This document shows positions 25,022-34,248 of a stretch of 64,000 bases of DNA, piece after piece. Numbering within the stretch: the first letter of the stretch is position 1; every line of letters starts with the position of its first letter. The notes below the pieces were generated by a model, which was not told the DNA's origin, did not search any database, and saw only the letters and a list, made by a program, of their open reading frames with translations. The stretch spans positions 2,573,001 to 2,637,000 of the forward strand of contig NZ_CP013021.1 of the NCBI RefSeq assembly GCF_001420915.1, written 5' to 3'. This DNA comes from Agarivorans gilvus. GTDB lineage: Bacteria > Pseudomonadota > Gammaproteobacteria > Enterobacterales > Celerinatantimonadaceae. The position numbers were made by a program, and so were the translations under genes.

Positions 25022-27139
25022 ATGAAGCGTTTATCAATTGGCGCGAAATTACTCTGGATAAGCTCAGCCTTATTTCTGGTGGTCGTAGCGGTCCTATCAT
25101 TTAGTTTATGGTGGTCGTTAAGCGAGCAGAATACTCAACTCGCCGAACAAGTTAAAAGCAGCCTACACCAAGAAACCCAACAACGCTTAAGTGCCCGCGC
25201 CGCCGAGTATGGCGAAAAAGTGGCTGGCTTTATCAACGAAGCCTACCGTATTCCATATAGCTTTGCTGGCCTTATTGAACGCACCGCACAGCAGCAAACG
25301 CTAAGCCGTTCGGGTGTAGAACAAGCGGTATATGGCACTCTGCAAAAAAACCAACTGCTTTCTTCCATGTACGCTCAGTTTGAGCCCAATGGCTACGACC
25401 AATTGGATGATCAAAATTCAGAAGGACAGAGCCACAGCGTTGTAGGCTCGGGTAGTTTAGAGATATACGTCGTGCGCAATAACGACGGCAGCATCGAGCA
25501 GCAGCAGGTTGAAGATTCGGCAGAAAAGTATGTTGCAACAAAGGATGAATTTGGCATTCGTGAAGCCGAGTGGTATCTCTGCGCCAAAGACCGCAAAAAA
25601 CCCTGCTTAATGGAACCCTACCTCTACGAAATTTCTCCGGGGAACGAAGAGTTAATGACTTCGCTCACCGTGCCCGTGGTAGTTGATCAACAATTTAAGG
25701 GAGTAGTGGGTGTTGATGTAAACCTTCCGGTATTCCAGCAACTTATTGACGAGCTTTCTGCCAGCCTTTATCAAGGCAAAGCCAAGGTAACGCTACTCAG
25801 TCAATTGGGCTTGGTGGTAGCGGCTAGCCACTACCAAGATTTCGCCCGCCCGCTAGGAGAAGCCGTAGAGCCTTCGCTCGCCAAACAATACCAGCAATTA
25901 GATCAACAAGGCGGCTTTTTAGAAAGCGATAAGCAACTGGTATTTGCCTATCCGGTTAACATTCCTCTGGCTGACGCCCACTGGTCTTTGCTGATTGAAG
26001 TGGACAAGCAAGACGCCTACAAAAGCGCCTTAAGCATGAGCCAAGTGATGGCCGAGATGGCCAGCTCACTGGGCAGTTTGCTGCTGATAGTCGGCATAGT
26101 GGTATCGGTATTAGCGGTACTAGCGATTAGCATTGTGATCCGCTCGCTACTATCACCGCTTAAAGTAATTCAAGCGCGAGTTGAAAACCTAGCCAGCGCC
26201 GAAGGGGATTTAACTCAATCAATCACTGTGGATGCTCACGCCGAACTGATCGCCCTAGGGGGTGGCATTAATAGCTTTATCACCAAGCTACGTGAGTTAA
26301 TTAGCCAGTTAAAAACCTTATCAGAACGGGCTCAGCACGAGAGCCAAACCTCGGCCGACATTGCCCAGCACACCCGTGACAGCGTCAACAAGCAATATCA
26401 AGAAATTGAAAGCGTGGTAACGGCGGTGAACGAAATGAGCTCTACCGCTTTAGAAGTGGCCAAGGCCTCGGAGCAAACCGCCCAAGAAACCGAAGCCATG
26501 ACCGACAATGCCAGATCGGGCGAGGCGCGCCTGAAACAGGCAATGCACTACGTCACCACCATGTCAGAAGAATCCTTGCAAGCCAAAGACGCAGTAGCCA
26601 AAGTCGCCGACAGCAGTACCAACATCAGCAATATTGTGGATGTGATTAACGCCATCGCCGAACAAACCAACCTATTGGCACTGAACGCCGCCATTGAAGC
26701 CGCCCGTGCTGGTGAGCAGGGTCGCGGTTTTGCGGTAGTGGCCGATGAAGTGCGCTCGTTGGCTTCCAAAACTCAGAACTCTACCGGTGAAATTAGCCAA
26801 CTAATTAATACCCTACAAAGTGAAGTGAGCAGCGCGTCTGGAATTATCGAACAGGGTGTAGAAGGGGCGCAGCGCGCAGTAGAACAAACCGAGTCGGCAC
26901 TTAGCGATTTAAATACCATTGTTAGCCAAATCGAGGAAGTCTCTGGGCAAATCACCCATATTGCTACCGCGGCAGAGGAACAAAGTGCCGTCACCGAAGA
27001 GGTGAACCGTAACATTACCGCCATCTCTGATTCGGCGGCAGAGCTAGCCAGCTTGGCCGACCAAACCACTCAAAGCAGTAGCAGTTTGGCGCAGTTGGTA
27101 GAGGAGCAACAACAGCAACTTAACAAGCTAAAAACCTAA
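25022..27139 (+). CDS. Methyl-accepting chemotaxis protein with dCache sensor
   Basis: 705 residues. TM1 about 10-32, a large periplasmic double-Cache-like domain (about 40-345, with EAEWYLCAKDRKKPCLMEPYL and VVGVDVNLPVFQQL), TM2 about 350-377, HAMP, then the cytoplasmic signalling hairpin whose tip reads EQTNLLALNAAIEAARAGE, and GRGFAVVADEVRSLA. No C-terminal NWETF pentapeptide. AGGAGG-like GGAGGCCGC lies just before the ATG. The ligand is probably a small organic solute. Confidence 0.94.
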   Translation: MKRLSIGAKLLWISSALFLVVVAVLSFSLWWSLSEQNTQLAEQVKSSLHQETQQRLSARAAEYGEKVAGFINEAYRIPYSFAGLIERTAQQQTLSRSGVEQAVYGTLQKNQLLSSMYAQFEPNGYDQLDDQNSEGQSHSVVGSGSLEIYVVRNNDGSIEQQQVEDSAEKYVATKDEFGIREAEWYLCAKDRKKPCLMEPYLYEISPGNEELMTSLTVPVVVDQQFKGVVGVDVNLPVFQQLIDELSASLYQGKAKVTLLSQLGLVVAASHYQDFARPLGEAVEPSLAKQYQQLDQQGGFLESDKQLVFAYPVNIPLADAHWSLLIEVDKQDAYKSALSMSQVMAEMASSLGSLLLIVGIVVSVLAVLAISIVIRSLLSPLKVIQARVENLASAEGDLTQSITVDAHAELIALGGGINSFITKLRELISQLKTLSERAQHESQTSADIAQHTRDSVNKQYQEIESVVTAVNEMSSTALEVAKASEQTAQETEAMTDNARSGEARLKQAMHYVTTMSEESLQAKDAVAKVADSSTNISNIVDVINAIAEQTNLLALNAAIEAARAGEQGRGFAVVADEVRSLASKTQNSTGEISQLINTLQSEVSSASGIIEQGVEGAQRAVEQTESALSDLNTIVSQIEEVSGQITHIATAAEEQSAVTEEVNRNITAISDSAAELASLADQTTQSSSSLAQLVEEQQQQLNKLKT

Positions 27140-27183
27140 ACCCCGCCCAAAGAGTTAGGCTTAGCTTACTAAGCCTAACTTGT

Positions 27184-28014
27184 TCAGCCTTGCTCGGCCA
27201 ATAAACGCACTTCTCGCTGCGGAAAAGGAATGCTAATCCCAGCCTGTTGCAGGGCATTAAATACCGCTAAATTAGCCGCAAATTTGCTTTGATGATAGAC
27301 CGGTGTAGGCACCCAAAAACGGTAGCTAATATTAATACCACTGTCGGCAAAAGCGGCTATGCCCACCTTGATGCTGGGTGAGCTTTGCACTTCTTCTATC
27401 GCCGCTAAAGTACTTTCAATAAGCTCAATCGCCTGCTCAGGTTGGCAGCCATATGCGATGGCGACTTCGCCTTCAATCAAGCTATTTTGCTCGGTGTTTT
27501 TAATGATTTCACCGACGATGTGGCGATTAGGAATGGTCACCCGCTCGTTGTCTTCATTAACCAATACCGTGGTAGCCAAGTTAATTTCTGCGACCACACC
27601 GGTGTAGCCTTTAACGGTGATGGTGTTTTTGATAACAAAGGGGCGCGTTAGAATAATGGCCAAACCCGCACCATAGTTAGACAAGGTACCTTGTATGGCT
27701 AAACCCGCACCCAAAGAAAGGGCACCTAAGGCCGCCACAAAGGGGGTAATACTAATGCCCAGCTTACCCAGCGCAATAATCACCGTGATGCTGATGAGCA
27801 ATAACTTCACCAGATTGGCTATGAAGTTGGTGAGGGTAATATCGAGCCCCTTGTGCTCCAGTACTCGAAATACCCACTTAGCCACCTTGGACGCAAACCA
27901 CAGCCCCAGCAACAGGATAATAACGGCGCCCACCAGCTGAAAGCTGTATTGCACCAAAAAATCCACAATGGTTTGGTAAACCGATTCGAGCTGAGCGAGT
28001 TCTTGGTCAATCAT
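27184..28014 (-). CDS. Small-conductance mechanosensitive channel, MscS family
   Basis: 276 residues with three N-terminal transmembrane helices. The pore helix reads LGAGLAIQGTLSNYGAGLAIIL, followed by the beta domain (NTITVKGYTGVVAEINLATTVLVNEDNERVTIPN) and a C-terminal alpha-beta domain ending in PQREVRLL. Length and layout match E. coli MscS. It releases solutes on hypo-osmotic shock, relevant next to the ectoine genes in a marine organism. Confidence 0.95.
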   Translation of the reverse strand: MIDQELAQLESVYQTIVDFLVQYSFQLVGAVIILLLGLWFASKVAKWVFRVLEHKGLDITLTNFIANLVKLLLISITVIIALGKLGISITPFVAALGALSLGAGLAIQGTLSNYGAGLAIILTRPFVIKNTITVKGYTGVVAEINLATTVLVNEDNERVTIPNRHIVGEIIKNTEQNSLIEGEVAIAYGCQPEQAIELIESTLAAIEEVQSSPSIKVGIAAFADSGINISYRFWVPTPVYHQSKFAANLAVFNALQQAGISIPFPQREVRLLAEQG

Positions 28015-28228
28015 CTGGCTATCCTTACGTCAATGCAAAACCACGGCGGCACCTTGCGCTAGTTTACTCACTTAGCGCTTGTTTAATAGGATAATTTTAG
28101 CCTAAAGCGGCCCACCAAGAGCAGTCAATTACAGTCACTATTAAGGCAGCGACGAGCACCGCTAATCTTGGCGCTTAAATACCAGAAGACAGCAGCCAGA
28201 GACTGCTGGGAAATAAGCTATGTCGACA

Positions 28229-29164
28229 CTAGTGAACCACCGCCTGATTAAGCATGCTATTTAGCTGCTGCAGCGATTCATCATTAAGCAAGGGTTGTAA
28301 GGCAGGGTCTTGACGAATGTCTTCCATGTAACTTTCGCGGCGATTTAGGGCTTCGGCCAAAAAGCGTAGCGCATCTTCGTAATGTTCCATGGTGGTGTGA
28401 GCACAGGCCAACTGGTAGAAGGCGTGGCTATTCTCAGGGTCAACTTTCAATGCCTGATGGCAAAGATTAGCAGCCCACTGCGGCTCGTTGAGTTCTAATA
28501 CCGCATCGGCCTTGTAGGTTAAAGCTTCACAATCGTCTGGACGTAATTTTAAAATTTCATCGTAAATAGTGATTTTATTGGCGGCGGAGGAGTCTTGCTG
28601 GGCACGTAACCATAATGATTGAATTTCTTGAGTTAACTCAATCACTTCGCGGTTTTCTTCAATATGCAGGGTCTTTTGTTTCATTTGCTTTTCGATCAGT
28701 TCAAGACGCTGCTCATACTCCTGAACTAACTTAGAAATTTCTTCATCGGCCAGGGTATGCACCCGTTCTTTAATGTCGCGAAATGAAGACCAGCCCACCA
28801 AAACCAAGACCGAGGTCGCGGCGGCAATTAAGTAGAAAAAGTAGGTCACCGTGTCGGTGGCATAAGCCACCGCACGATCAACAGATTGATGTTCTCTATC
28901 CACAATCTGCTGCATTAGTTCATGTTTGTTCTGTGCCTGATCAACCCGCAATTGCTTTAGTTCATCCAGCACATAGCGCTCAATAAAAGGTTTATACAGC
29001 GGCTCATCTAGTTGCTCTAGCTGCGTAGCTGTTTGCTGGGCTTCTGGCGGAGGCTCTGCGGCGGCTTCGTTTGCCAATGCTTGGGCACTGGCAAACGAGG
29101 GCAGAGACACGCTCAGAAATAAAATCAGAAACAACACAGCAATGGTACTTAAGACGCTAGACAT
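28229..29164 (-). CDS. Membrane-anchored TPR protein
   Basis: 311 residues. A signal peptide/anchor at 1-27 (VLFLILFLSVSLPSFASA), a second transmembrane helix near 105-125 (FFYLIAAATSVLVLVGW), a coiled coil (VHTLADEEISKLVQEYEQRLELIEKQMKQ), then three TPR-like repeats (YDEILKLRPDDCEALTYKAD, LCHQALKVDPENSHAFYQLA, DALRFLAEALNRRE). Its ATG lies 16 bp inside the end of the aspartokinase gene, so it may be read from the ectoine operon. Function unknown. Confidence 0.75.
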   Translation of the reverse strand: MSSVLSTIAVLFLILFLSVSLPSFASAQALANEAAAEPPPEAQQTATQLEQLDEPLYKPFIERYVLDELKQLRVDQAQNKHELMQQIVDREHQSVDRAVAYATDTVTYFFYLIAAATSVLVLVGWSSFRDIKERVHTLADEEISKLVQEYEQRLELIEKQMKQKTLHIEENREVIELTQEIQSLWLRAQQDSSAANKITIYDEILKLRPDDCEALTYKADAVLELNEPQWAANLCHQALKVDPENSHAFYQLACAHTTMEHYEDALRFLAEALNRRESYMEDIRQDPALQPLLNDESLQQLNSMLNQAVVH

Positions 29165-30585
29165 ATGGCTCGCCCATGATCATGAACCTCTACCAACTCC
29201 GCATGCAAGCTCTTCACCGCCTGCTCGTAGTCGGCCTCCTTAACCACCAATTGAATGTCTACCTGACGCATCGATTGGTGAATAGCCAATACACTAACAG
29301 ACTGACTAGCTAAAGCCTGTACTGTTTTGGCTAACATACCCGCCACCTGCATATCGCTGCCAATGGCTGAAACAATAGCCACTTTTTGCTGATTAAATTC
29401 AGCTTCAGGGAAGCGCTGCTCTAAGGCTTCGCGGATCCTTTTAACGGTTTTTAAATTGGTCGATAAATAGTGAGTCAGCGTATTAGCGTTAATATCTTTC
29501 GATACTAACTGCGCCTTAAAGCGTTGAATAATCGCCAATACCTGCTGGTCATATTGAGTAATACTACCCGCCATATCTTGATCAAACAACTCTAGAGCGT
29601 AAATGCCCTTACAGCCGGCGATAATCTCTACGCAGGGTGAATCACTCACATAGTCACCAGTAATCAAGGTACCACTATGCTCTGGCTCAAAGGTATTTTT
29701 CACCCTTAGGGCGATACCATTTTGTCGTAAGCCCTTGGCAGCCTTAGGATGAATCGCTTCCATGCCTAGGTTCGCCAATTGGTCGGCCACATCATAGTTA
29801 GTACGACCAATCGGTACCGCATTATGCTCGCCCACTAAACGTGGATCGGCACTACTGAGGTGAAATTCTTTGTGAATAATGGCTTCTTTAGCTTGGGTCA
29901 ATACCGCCAAACGACTGAAAGTCATTTCACTGTAACCACGATCAAACGACGTCATTAAACCCGCATCACTGTGAGCATAACCAGTCACAATCGGCAACTG
30001 CTTGCTTAAATCAATTTCGGCAAAGGCTTCGCGGATCCGCTCATCCAAAGGAACGTGTTTATTGGTTAACCAGCCGGTTAAATCCACGAAACAGGCATTA
30101 ACCCCATCACGTTGCAATAACTTAGCGGTGTTCCATGCACTATGCGCCTCACCGATGCTGGCGAGCATTTCTCTAACAGTGCCTAAATGAGCGTCCAGCG
30201 CGAAGTGGCCGTGCTGACAAAGACTTTGTAAGTCTAACAAGCACTGTTTGGCATCATCTAGCCGCTCATTTAGAAAAAGGTTAGCTTGCTTTAACAAGGT
30301 GCCTTCGCCAAACAACTGTAGGTTTATCTCTAACAACTGGCTCTTTACTTGCTCGAACTTTTTCAACCAACTGTCATCTTCCATGGCACTGGCAAACAAG
30401 CCATAAATACCCGGTTGACCACTTTTTTTATGCTCCAACAATTGATCGGTAATGCCGCCGTAGGCCGACACCACAAATACCCGTTGATAAAGCTGCTCTT
30501 CACTCGCTTGATAAATAATATTATCGCGCACCGACAAGTAATCACTCATCGACGTACCACCAATTTTCTCAATGGTATGATTCAT
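29149..30585 (-). CDS. ask_ect: Ectoine-pathway aspartokinase
   Basis: 478 residues, phosphorylates aspartate at the head of the L-aspartate-semialdehyde branch feeding ectoine synthesis. The kinase motif is IEKIGGTSMSDY (rather than KFGGTS), with FVVSAYGGITDQLLEH and FDRGYSEMTFSRLAVLTQAKEAIIHKEFHLSSADPR, and ACT domains at the C-terminus (VAIVSAIGSDMQVAGMLAKT). These features distinguish the specialised Ask_Ect type found with ectABC, which usually escapes feedback inhibition by lysine/threonine. It lies 140 bp downstream of ectC, separated by a hairpin. Confidence 0.92.
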   Translation of the reverse strand: MNHTIEKIGGTSMSDYLSVRDNIIYQASEEQLYQRVFVVSAYGGITDQLLEHKKSGQPGIYGLFASAMEDDSWLKKFEQVKSQLLEINLQLFGEGTLLKQANLFLNERLDDAKQCLLDLQSLCQHGHFALDAHLGTVREMLASIGEAHSAWNTAKLLQRDGVNACFVDLTGWLTNKHVPLDERIREAFAEIDLSKQLPIVTGYAHSDAGLMTSFDRGYSEMTFSRLAVLTQAKEAIIHKEFHLSSADPRLVGEHNAVPIGRTNYDVADQLANLGMEAIHPKAAKGLRQNGIALRVKNTFEPEHSGTLITGDYVSDSPCVEIIAGCKGIYALELFDQDMAGSITQYDQQVLAIIQRFKAQLVSKDINANTLTHYLSTNLKTVKRIREALEQRFPEAEFNQQKVAIVSAIGSDMQVAGMLAKTVQALASQSVSVLAIHQSMRQVDIQLVVKEADYEQAVKSLHAELVEVHDHGRAICLAS

Positions 30586-30685
30586 TGTTATTAATCCTTT
30601 ATAGCTCTAAATAAGATGGGAGTTGTCAGCAAACCCGCAAGCTAGGTCGCGCGATGGTTTGCTGGAGACACTATGATGTTTTTAG

Positions 30686-30705
30686 CTGGCGGGAGGCCCC
30701 GCCAG
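30686..30705 (-). terminator. GC-rich hairpin between ectC and ask_ect
   Basis: Perfect 8-bp stem CTGGCGGG / CCCGCCAG with a 4-nt loop, 20 bp downstream of ectC. No T-run follows in the ectC direction, so it may be a partial terminator or RNA-processing/stabilising element that lowers ask_ect expression relative to ectABC. Confidence 0.45.
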
Positions 30706-30725
30706 TCTATTTATTTGCTGCTGAT

Positions 30726-31124
30726 TTAAACAGCTTCGGTGTCCAACTCGTAAGCGCCTTCGGCGTTGTGAACTTCATTACCGGTTACCGGCGGATTAAA
30801 TACACAGGCCAAGGTCAATTCTTCAAAGGCACGTAGAATGTGCTTATCGTGGTTATCTAGAATGTAGATAGTGCCTGGTTCAATTGGGTGTTTTTTACCA
30901 TCGGCGAGGTTTTCAATTTCACCTTTACCAGAGACGCAGTAAACCGACTCTAGGTGATTTTGATAATGCATGTAAAAATCTGCACCCTTGTAGATGGTAG
31001 TCATATGGAAAGAAAAGCCCATTTGGTCTTCTTTCAATAACAAACGCGTGCTCTCCCAATTACCATCTGGAGAAACTACACGACGGTTAGTTTTGTTTGC
31101 TTCCGCTAATGTTCTTACAATCAT
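30726..31124 (-). CDS. ectC: L-ectoine synthase
   Basis: 132-residue cupin enzyme that cyclises N-gamma-acetyl-diaminobutyrate to ectoine. MIVRTLAEANKTNRRVV, GFSFHMTTIYKGADFYMHYQNHLE, SVYCVSGKGEIENL, GTIYILDNHDKHILRA and CVFNPPVTGNEVH cover the metal- and substrate-binding positions of EctC. AAAGGCAG precedes the ATG. It is the last biosynthetic gene of ectABC. Confidence 0.97.
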   Translation of the reverse strand: MIVRTLAEANKTNRRVVSPDGNWESTRLLLKEDQMGFSFHMTTIYKGADFYMHYQNHLESVYCVSGKGEIENLADGKKHPIEPGTIYILDNHDKHILRAFEELTLACVFNPPVTGNEVHNAEGAYELDTEAV

Positions 31125-31133
31125 AATCTGCCT

Positions 31134-31370
31134 TTAACTTAGTTTTTTTAATTCAATTAACATGGCTTTTTTGCCCGTGAGAGTGGCGATTTCGCCACCC
31201 GCTATCAGCCTCTCGTCACCGCGCACAATGGCCTGGCGCTGAGCGCAGGACATAATCCGCAAATACCCTTCCCCTTGAACGCAGCGAAGTAGGTAACGAG
31301 CGGCGGCGTTTTCAATTGGCAATAACAGCCGCTCACCCGGCCAAACGCGTAATTGTTGGCTAGTGCTCAT
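31134..31370 (-). CDS. Small unknown protein inserted between ectB and ectC
   Basis: 78 residues, no signal peptide or membrane span, with alternating short hydrophobic strands (QQLRVWPGERLLLPI, RYLLRCVQGEGYLRIM, GGEIATLTGKKAMLIEL) that suggest a small beta barrel. It lies 17 bp after ectB and 9 bp before ectC on the same strand, so it must be co-transcribed. The ribosome-binding site is poor. It is not part of the standard ectABC set and I do not recognise it. A cupin-like accessory role is conceivable but not shown. Confidence 0.6.
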   Translation of the reverse strand: MSTSQQLRVWPGERLLLPIENAAARYLLRCVQGEGYLRIMSCAQRQAIVRGDERLIAGGEIATLTGKKAMLIELKKLS

Positions 31371-31387
31371 GGTGTAATAAAATGAAA

Positions 31388-32683
31388 CTACGCCACCTCA
31401 AAATAAACTTTCTCTTCAGGAATGCTGTCGGTCTTGGCGCATACTTCACGGATCGCCTCTTCAACAATATCGATGCCTTTTTCTAGGTTGGCTTCACTGA
31501 TCACCAGTGGACAAAGGAACTTAACGATTTGGTCGTCAGCACCACTGGTTTCAATAATCAGCCCTTTTTGGAAAGCCGCACGGGTAATTTTTCCGGCCAG
31601 TTCACCGTTCACACAGTTAATACCTTGGAACATGCCACGTCCCTTGGTGGTGAAGTTGCCATCACCATATTGCTGGACAATATTTTCCAAACGCTGCGAG
31701 ATATAACGGCCTTTGCGCTTCACTTCTTCAGAGAAGGCATTGTCAGACCAATAGTGATCAAGTGCCGCTTTAGCCGTAACAAAGGCTAAGTTATTACCGC
31801 GGAAGGTGCCGTTGTGCTCACCGGGCTTCCATTGGTCTAATTCTGGCTTCATTAGCACTACCGCAAATGGCAGGCCGTAACCGCCTAAAGATTTAGACAG
31901 GGTGATAATATCGGGTTCGATGCCTGCTTCTTCAAAGCTGAAGTAATCGCCAGTACGGCCACAACCAGCCTGAATATCATCAACAATCAGCAATATTTTG
32001 TGTTTACGACACACGGTTTGCAGGTTACGCAGCCACTCGATACTCGCCGCGTTAATACCACCTTCACCTTGCACCGTTTCTACAATCACCGCCGCAGGAG
32101 AGTTAATACCACTGCTGGAGTCAGCCAATACTTTATCTAAGTATTCGGTGGTATCGATGTTGTCACCCAAGTAACCGTCATAAGGCATGCGATGGGTGCC
32201 ATTTAAGCTCACACCCGAGGCATCACGGTGATGAGAGTTACCAGTGGCCGCCAAGGCACCTAAGCTCACCCCGTGGAAACCATTGGTAAAGGTAACAATG
32301 TTTTGTTGGCCGGTTACGTTACGGGCAATTTTCATGGCAGCTTCTACGGCGTTAGTCCCAGTGGGGCCCGTAAATTGCACCATGTATTCCATATTACGCG
32401 GACGCAGAATTTTATCGTTAAAGGTTTGTAGAAACTCACCTTTGGCACGAGTGTGCATATCTAAGCCATGGGTGATGCCATCTTGTTCGATGTAATCTAG
32501 CAAGGCTTGCTTAAATAAAGGGTTGTTGTGGCCGTAGTTCAGCGTGCCCGCTCCAGCTAGAAAATCTAAATACTGATTACCATCTTCGTCCCACATCCAC
32601 TCACCTTTAGCGCGGTTAAAGATGCGCGGGAATGAACGAGCATAGCTTTGAACTTCAGATTCAATTTGATTAAAAATTTTCAT
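31388..32683 (-). CDS. ectB: Diaminobutyrate-2-oxoglutarate transaminase
   Basis: 431-residue class III PLP aminotransferase turning aspartate semialdehyde into L-2,4-diaminobutyrate. FLAGAGTLNYGHNNP, VQFTGPTGTNAVEAAMKIAR, FTNGFHGVSLGALAATGN, VETVQGEGGINAAS, VDDIQAGCGRTG and the Schiff-base Lys in TLSKSLGGYGLP near residue 265 are all present. It lies 8 bp downstream of ectA. Confidence 0.97.
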   Translation of the reverse strand: MKIFNQIESEVQSYARSFPRIFNRAKGEWMWDEDGNQYLDFLAGAGTLNYGHNNPLFKQALLDYIEQDGITHGLDMHTRAKGEFLQTFNDKILRPRNMEYMVQFTGPTGTNAVEAAMKIARNVTGQQNIVTFTNGFHGVSLGALAATGNSHHRDASGVSLNGTHRMPYDGYLGDNIDTTEYLDKVLADSSSGINSPAAVIVETVQGEGGINAASIEWLRNLQTVCRKHKILLIVDDIQAGCGRTGDYFSFEEAGIEPDIITLSKSLGGYGLPFAVVLMKPELDQWKPGEHNGTFRGNNLAFVTAKAALDHYWSDNAFSEEVKRKGRYISQRLENIVQQYGDGNFTTKGRGMFQGINCVNGELAGKITRAAFQKGLIIETSGADDQIVKFLCPLVISEANLEKGIDIVEEAIREVCAKTDSIPEEKVYFEVA

Positions 32684-32691
32684 GGTAATAG

Positions 32692-33213
32692 TTACTCTTG
32701 ATTAACAATTAAAGAAGGTTGAAAAGGTCCGATCCGCAGTAGCTGTTCAGAATCATGTTGACCTGCAAAGTGGCGCTGCTTATCCATCCACTCACCTGAA
32801 TTCAATTCTGCGTTCAGATGTTTGCTGGCTAAGGCTCTAAATAATGACCACGAAGCTTGGTTGTCTGCGGTAATAGTGGTTTCCAAATACTCCACCGCTG
32901 CACATGCAGGGCGAGCGAGGATCTGTTGCAACATCTGCGAAGCGAGGCCAATCCCTCTCGCTTGCTCTGCAACTGCCACTTGCCAAATAAACAGGGTATT
33001 TGGCCGTTCCGGAATTAAATATCCTGAAACAAATCCAACCAAGGAGCCGTCATATTCCGCTTTCACCGAGGTGGCAGAAAAATGACTGCACTGCAGTAAG
33101 TTACAGTAACTAGAATTGACATCTAGCGGTGGGCAACTTTCCACCAAACGAAATACAGCCATACCGTCTTCCAGCCTAGGCGCCTTAAAAACGATACTTC
33201 CTATATCAAGCAA
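32692..33213 (-). CDS. ectA: L-2,4-diaminobutyric acid acetyltransferase
   Basis: 173-residue GNAT enzyme, second step of ectoine synthesis. Diagnostic blocks are FKAPRLEDGMAVFRLVESCPPLDVNSSYCNLLQC, IWQVAVAEQARGIGLASQML and EYLETTITADNQASWSLFRALA. The start is a TTG at 33213 with GGGGAGGA close upstream; no ATG gives the conserved N-terminus. First gene of the operon. Confidence 0.95.
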   Translation of the reverse strand: MLDIGSIVFKAPRLEDGMAVFRLVESCPPLDVNSSYCNLLQCSHFSATSVKAEYDGSLVGFVSGYLIPERPNTLFIWQVAVAEQARGIGLASQMLQQILARPACAAVEYLETTITADNQASWSLFRALASKHLNAELNSGEWMDKQRHFAGQHDSEQLLRIGPFQPSLIVNQE

Positions 33214-33699
33214 AAATCCTCCCCAGTTAGAGATATTAATTTGAACCCTAAATAGTAAAGCATTAGTAAAAATGGATTTTTGTCATATAAAACAATAAAA
33301 AATAGTAATAAAACCTACTCAAACTCAACAAAAAACCATATAACTATTTAGAGTGCGAAACATAGTACACTAAATAAAATTTGATCTCCACCCCAAAATT
33401 GATGACACTGTAAATAGTGAACGCTGGGTTATTTTGATGAATGACTGTGTTAAGTCGCGGCAAACGCCGTCACTAAGACGATTAATCTTGCCGAAGGCGA
33501 GAGCAAGCAGTTGACAGCAAGGCTAGCAAATTAGCAGCTTAAGGCGCGTTATTTGGCCGTTTAACCCTGAAGCATTCAAAGCGTCGCTAATGATATAGAA
33601 CACAGCTTTACTGGCTTTTAGTGAAAGCCAATAAATCATTTAGGGTTCTAAATAAATGGCGATATACTATCTTTTTAATTCGACAAACAGAGAAACACT
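33214..33699. promoter_or_regulatory. Divergent regulatory region between ectA and the MarR-type regulator
   Basis: 486 bp, very AT-rich next to ectA, without a gene. It must hold both promoters. Two dyads share a half-site: ATTTAGAGTG-N12-CACTAAAT at 33346-33375 and CACTGTAAATAGTG at 33406-33419. Both are candidate sites for the MarR protein encoded alongside. This assignment is inference. Confidence 0.5.
33346..33419. promoter_or_regulatory. Paired palindromes, candidate EctR/CosR operators
   Basis: The dyads ATTTAGAGTG...CACTAAAT (33346-33375) and CACTGTAAATAGTG (33406-33419) share CACT/AGTG arms and lie 130-205 bp upstream of ectA. MarR regulators bind inverted repeats of this size. There is no direct evidence that this regulator uses them. 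Confidence 0.35.
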
Positions 33700-34194
33700 T
33701 TGAACAGAATAGAAGAAGTCTTGGTTGCATTGCGTCGGGTGATCCGCGGAACCGACTTGTATTCCAAGCACTTAGCAAAAACAACAGGTTTAACCGCCCC
33801 ACAAATGTTGCTACTGCAAACTATTCGCAACATGGGTAAGGTCACCATTGGTGAGTTAGCCAATGAAATGAGCCTAAGCCAAGCCACCGTCACCAGTATT
33901 TTGGATCGTTTAGAAAAGCGCCAACTGGTTTATCGCGAACGCTCTCAACAAGATAAACGCAAGGTGCATGCCCACCTTACCGAGCAAGCTGCTGAAGTAT
34001 TAAAAGAGGCACCCATTCCGCTGCAGGAACAGTTCACTAAGCAATTTGATGAGCTGCAAGAATGGGAGCAAATGATGATTATTTCATCCTTGCAGCGAGT
34101 GGCAAAAATGATGGACGCCCATAATATCGATGCCGCACCGGTTTTGGATTTAGGGGTGCTGGACAGACAGAGCACCAACATCGACAAGGTCTAG
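33700..34194 (+). CDS. MarR-family regulator of ectoine synthesis (EctR/CosR type)
   Basis: 164 residues with a winged helix (QMLLLQTIRNMGKVTIGELANEMSLSQATVTSILDRLEKRQLVYRERSQQDKRKVHAHLTEQ) flanked by dimerisation helices. MarR proteins divergent from ectABC-ask are known repressors (EctR in methylotrophs, CosR in vibrios), acting on compatible-solute genes according to salinity. The start appears to be TTG at 33700. Position supports the role strongly; specificity is inferred. Confidence 0.88.
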   Translation: MNRIEEVLVALRRVIRGTDLYSKHLAKTTGLTAPQMLLLQTIRNMGKVTIGELANEMSLSQATVTSILDRLEKRQLVYRERSQQDKRKVHAHLTEQAAEVLKEAPIPLQEQFTKQFDELQEWEQMMIISSLQRVAKMMDAHNIDAAPVLDLGVLDRQSTNIDKV

Positions 34195-34208
34195 CAACAC
34201 GTAAATGT

Positions 34209-34232
34209 AGCTGAGCCAAATGCAGCTCAGCT
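34209..34232. terminator. Hairpin between convergent regulator and araC genes
   Basis: AGCTGAG...CTCAGCT, 7-bp stem in the 54-bp gap between two convergent genes; could serve either direction. No T-run. Confidence 0.35.
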
Positions 34233-34248
34233 TGCAGCACCAGCGCCC

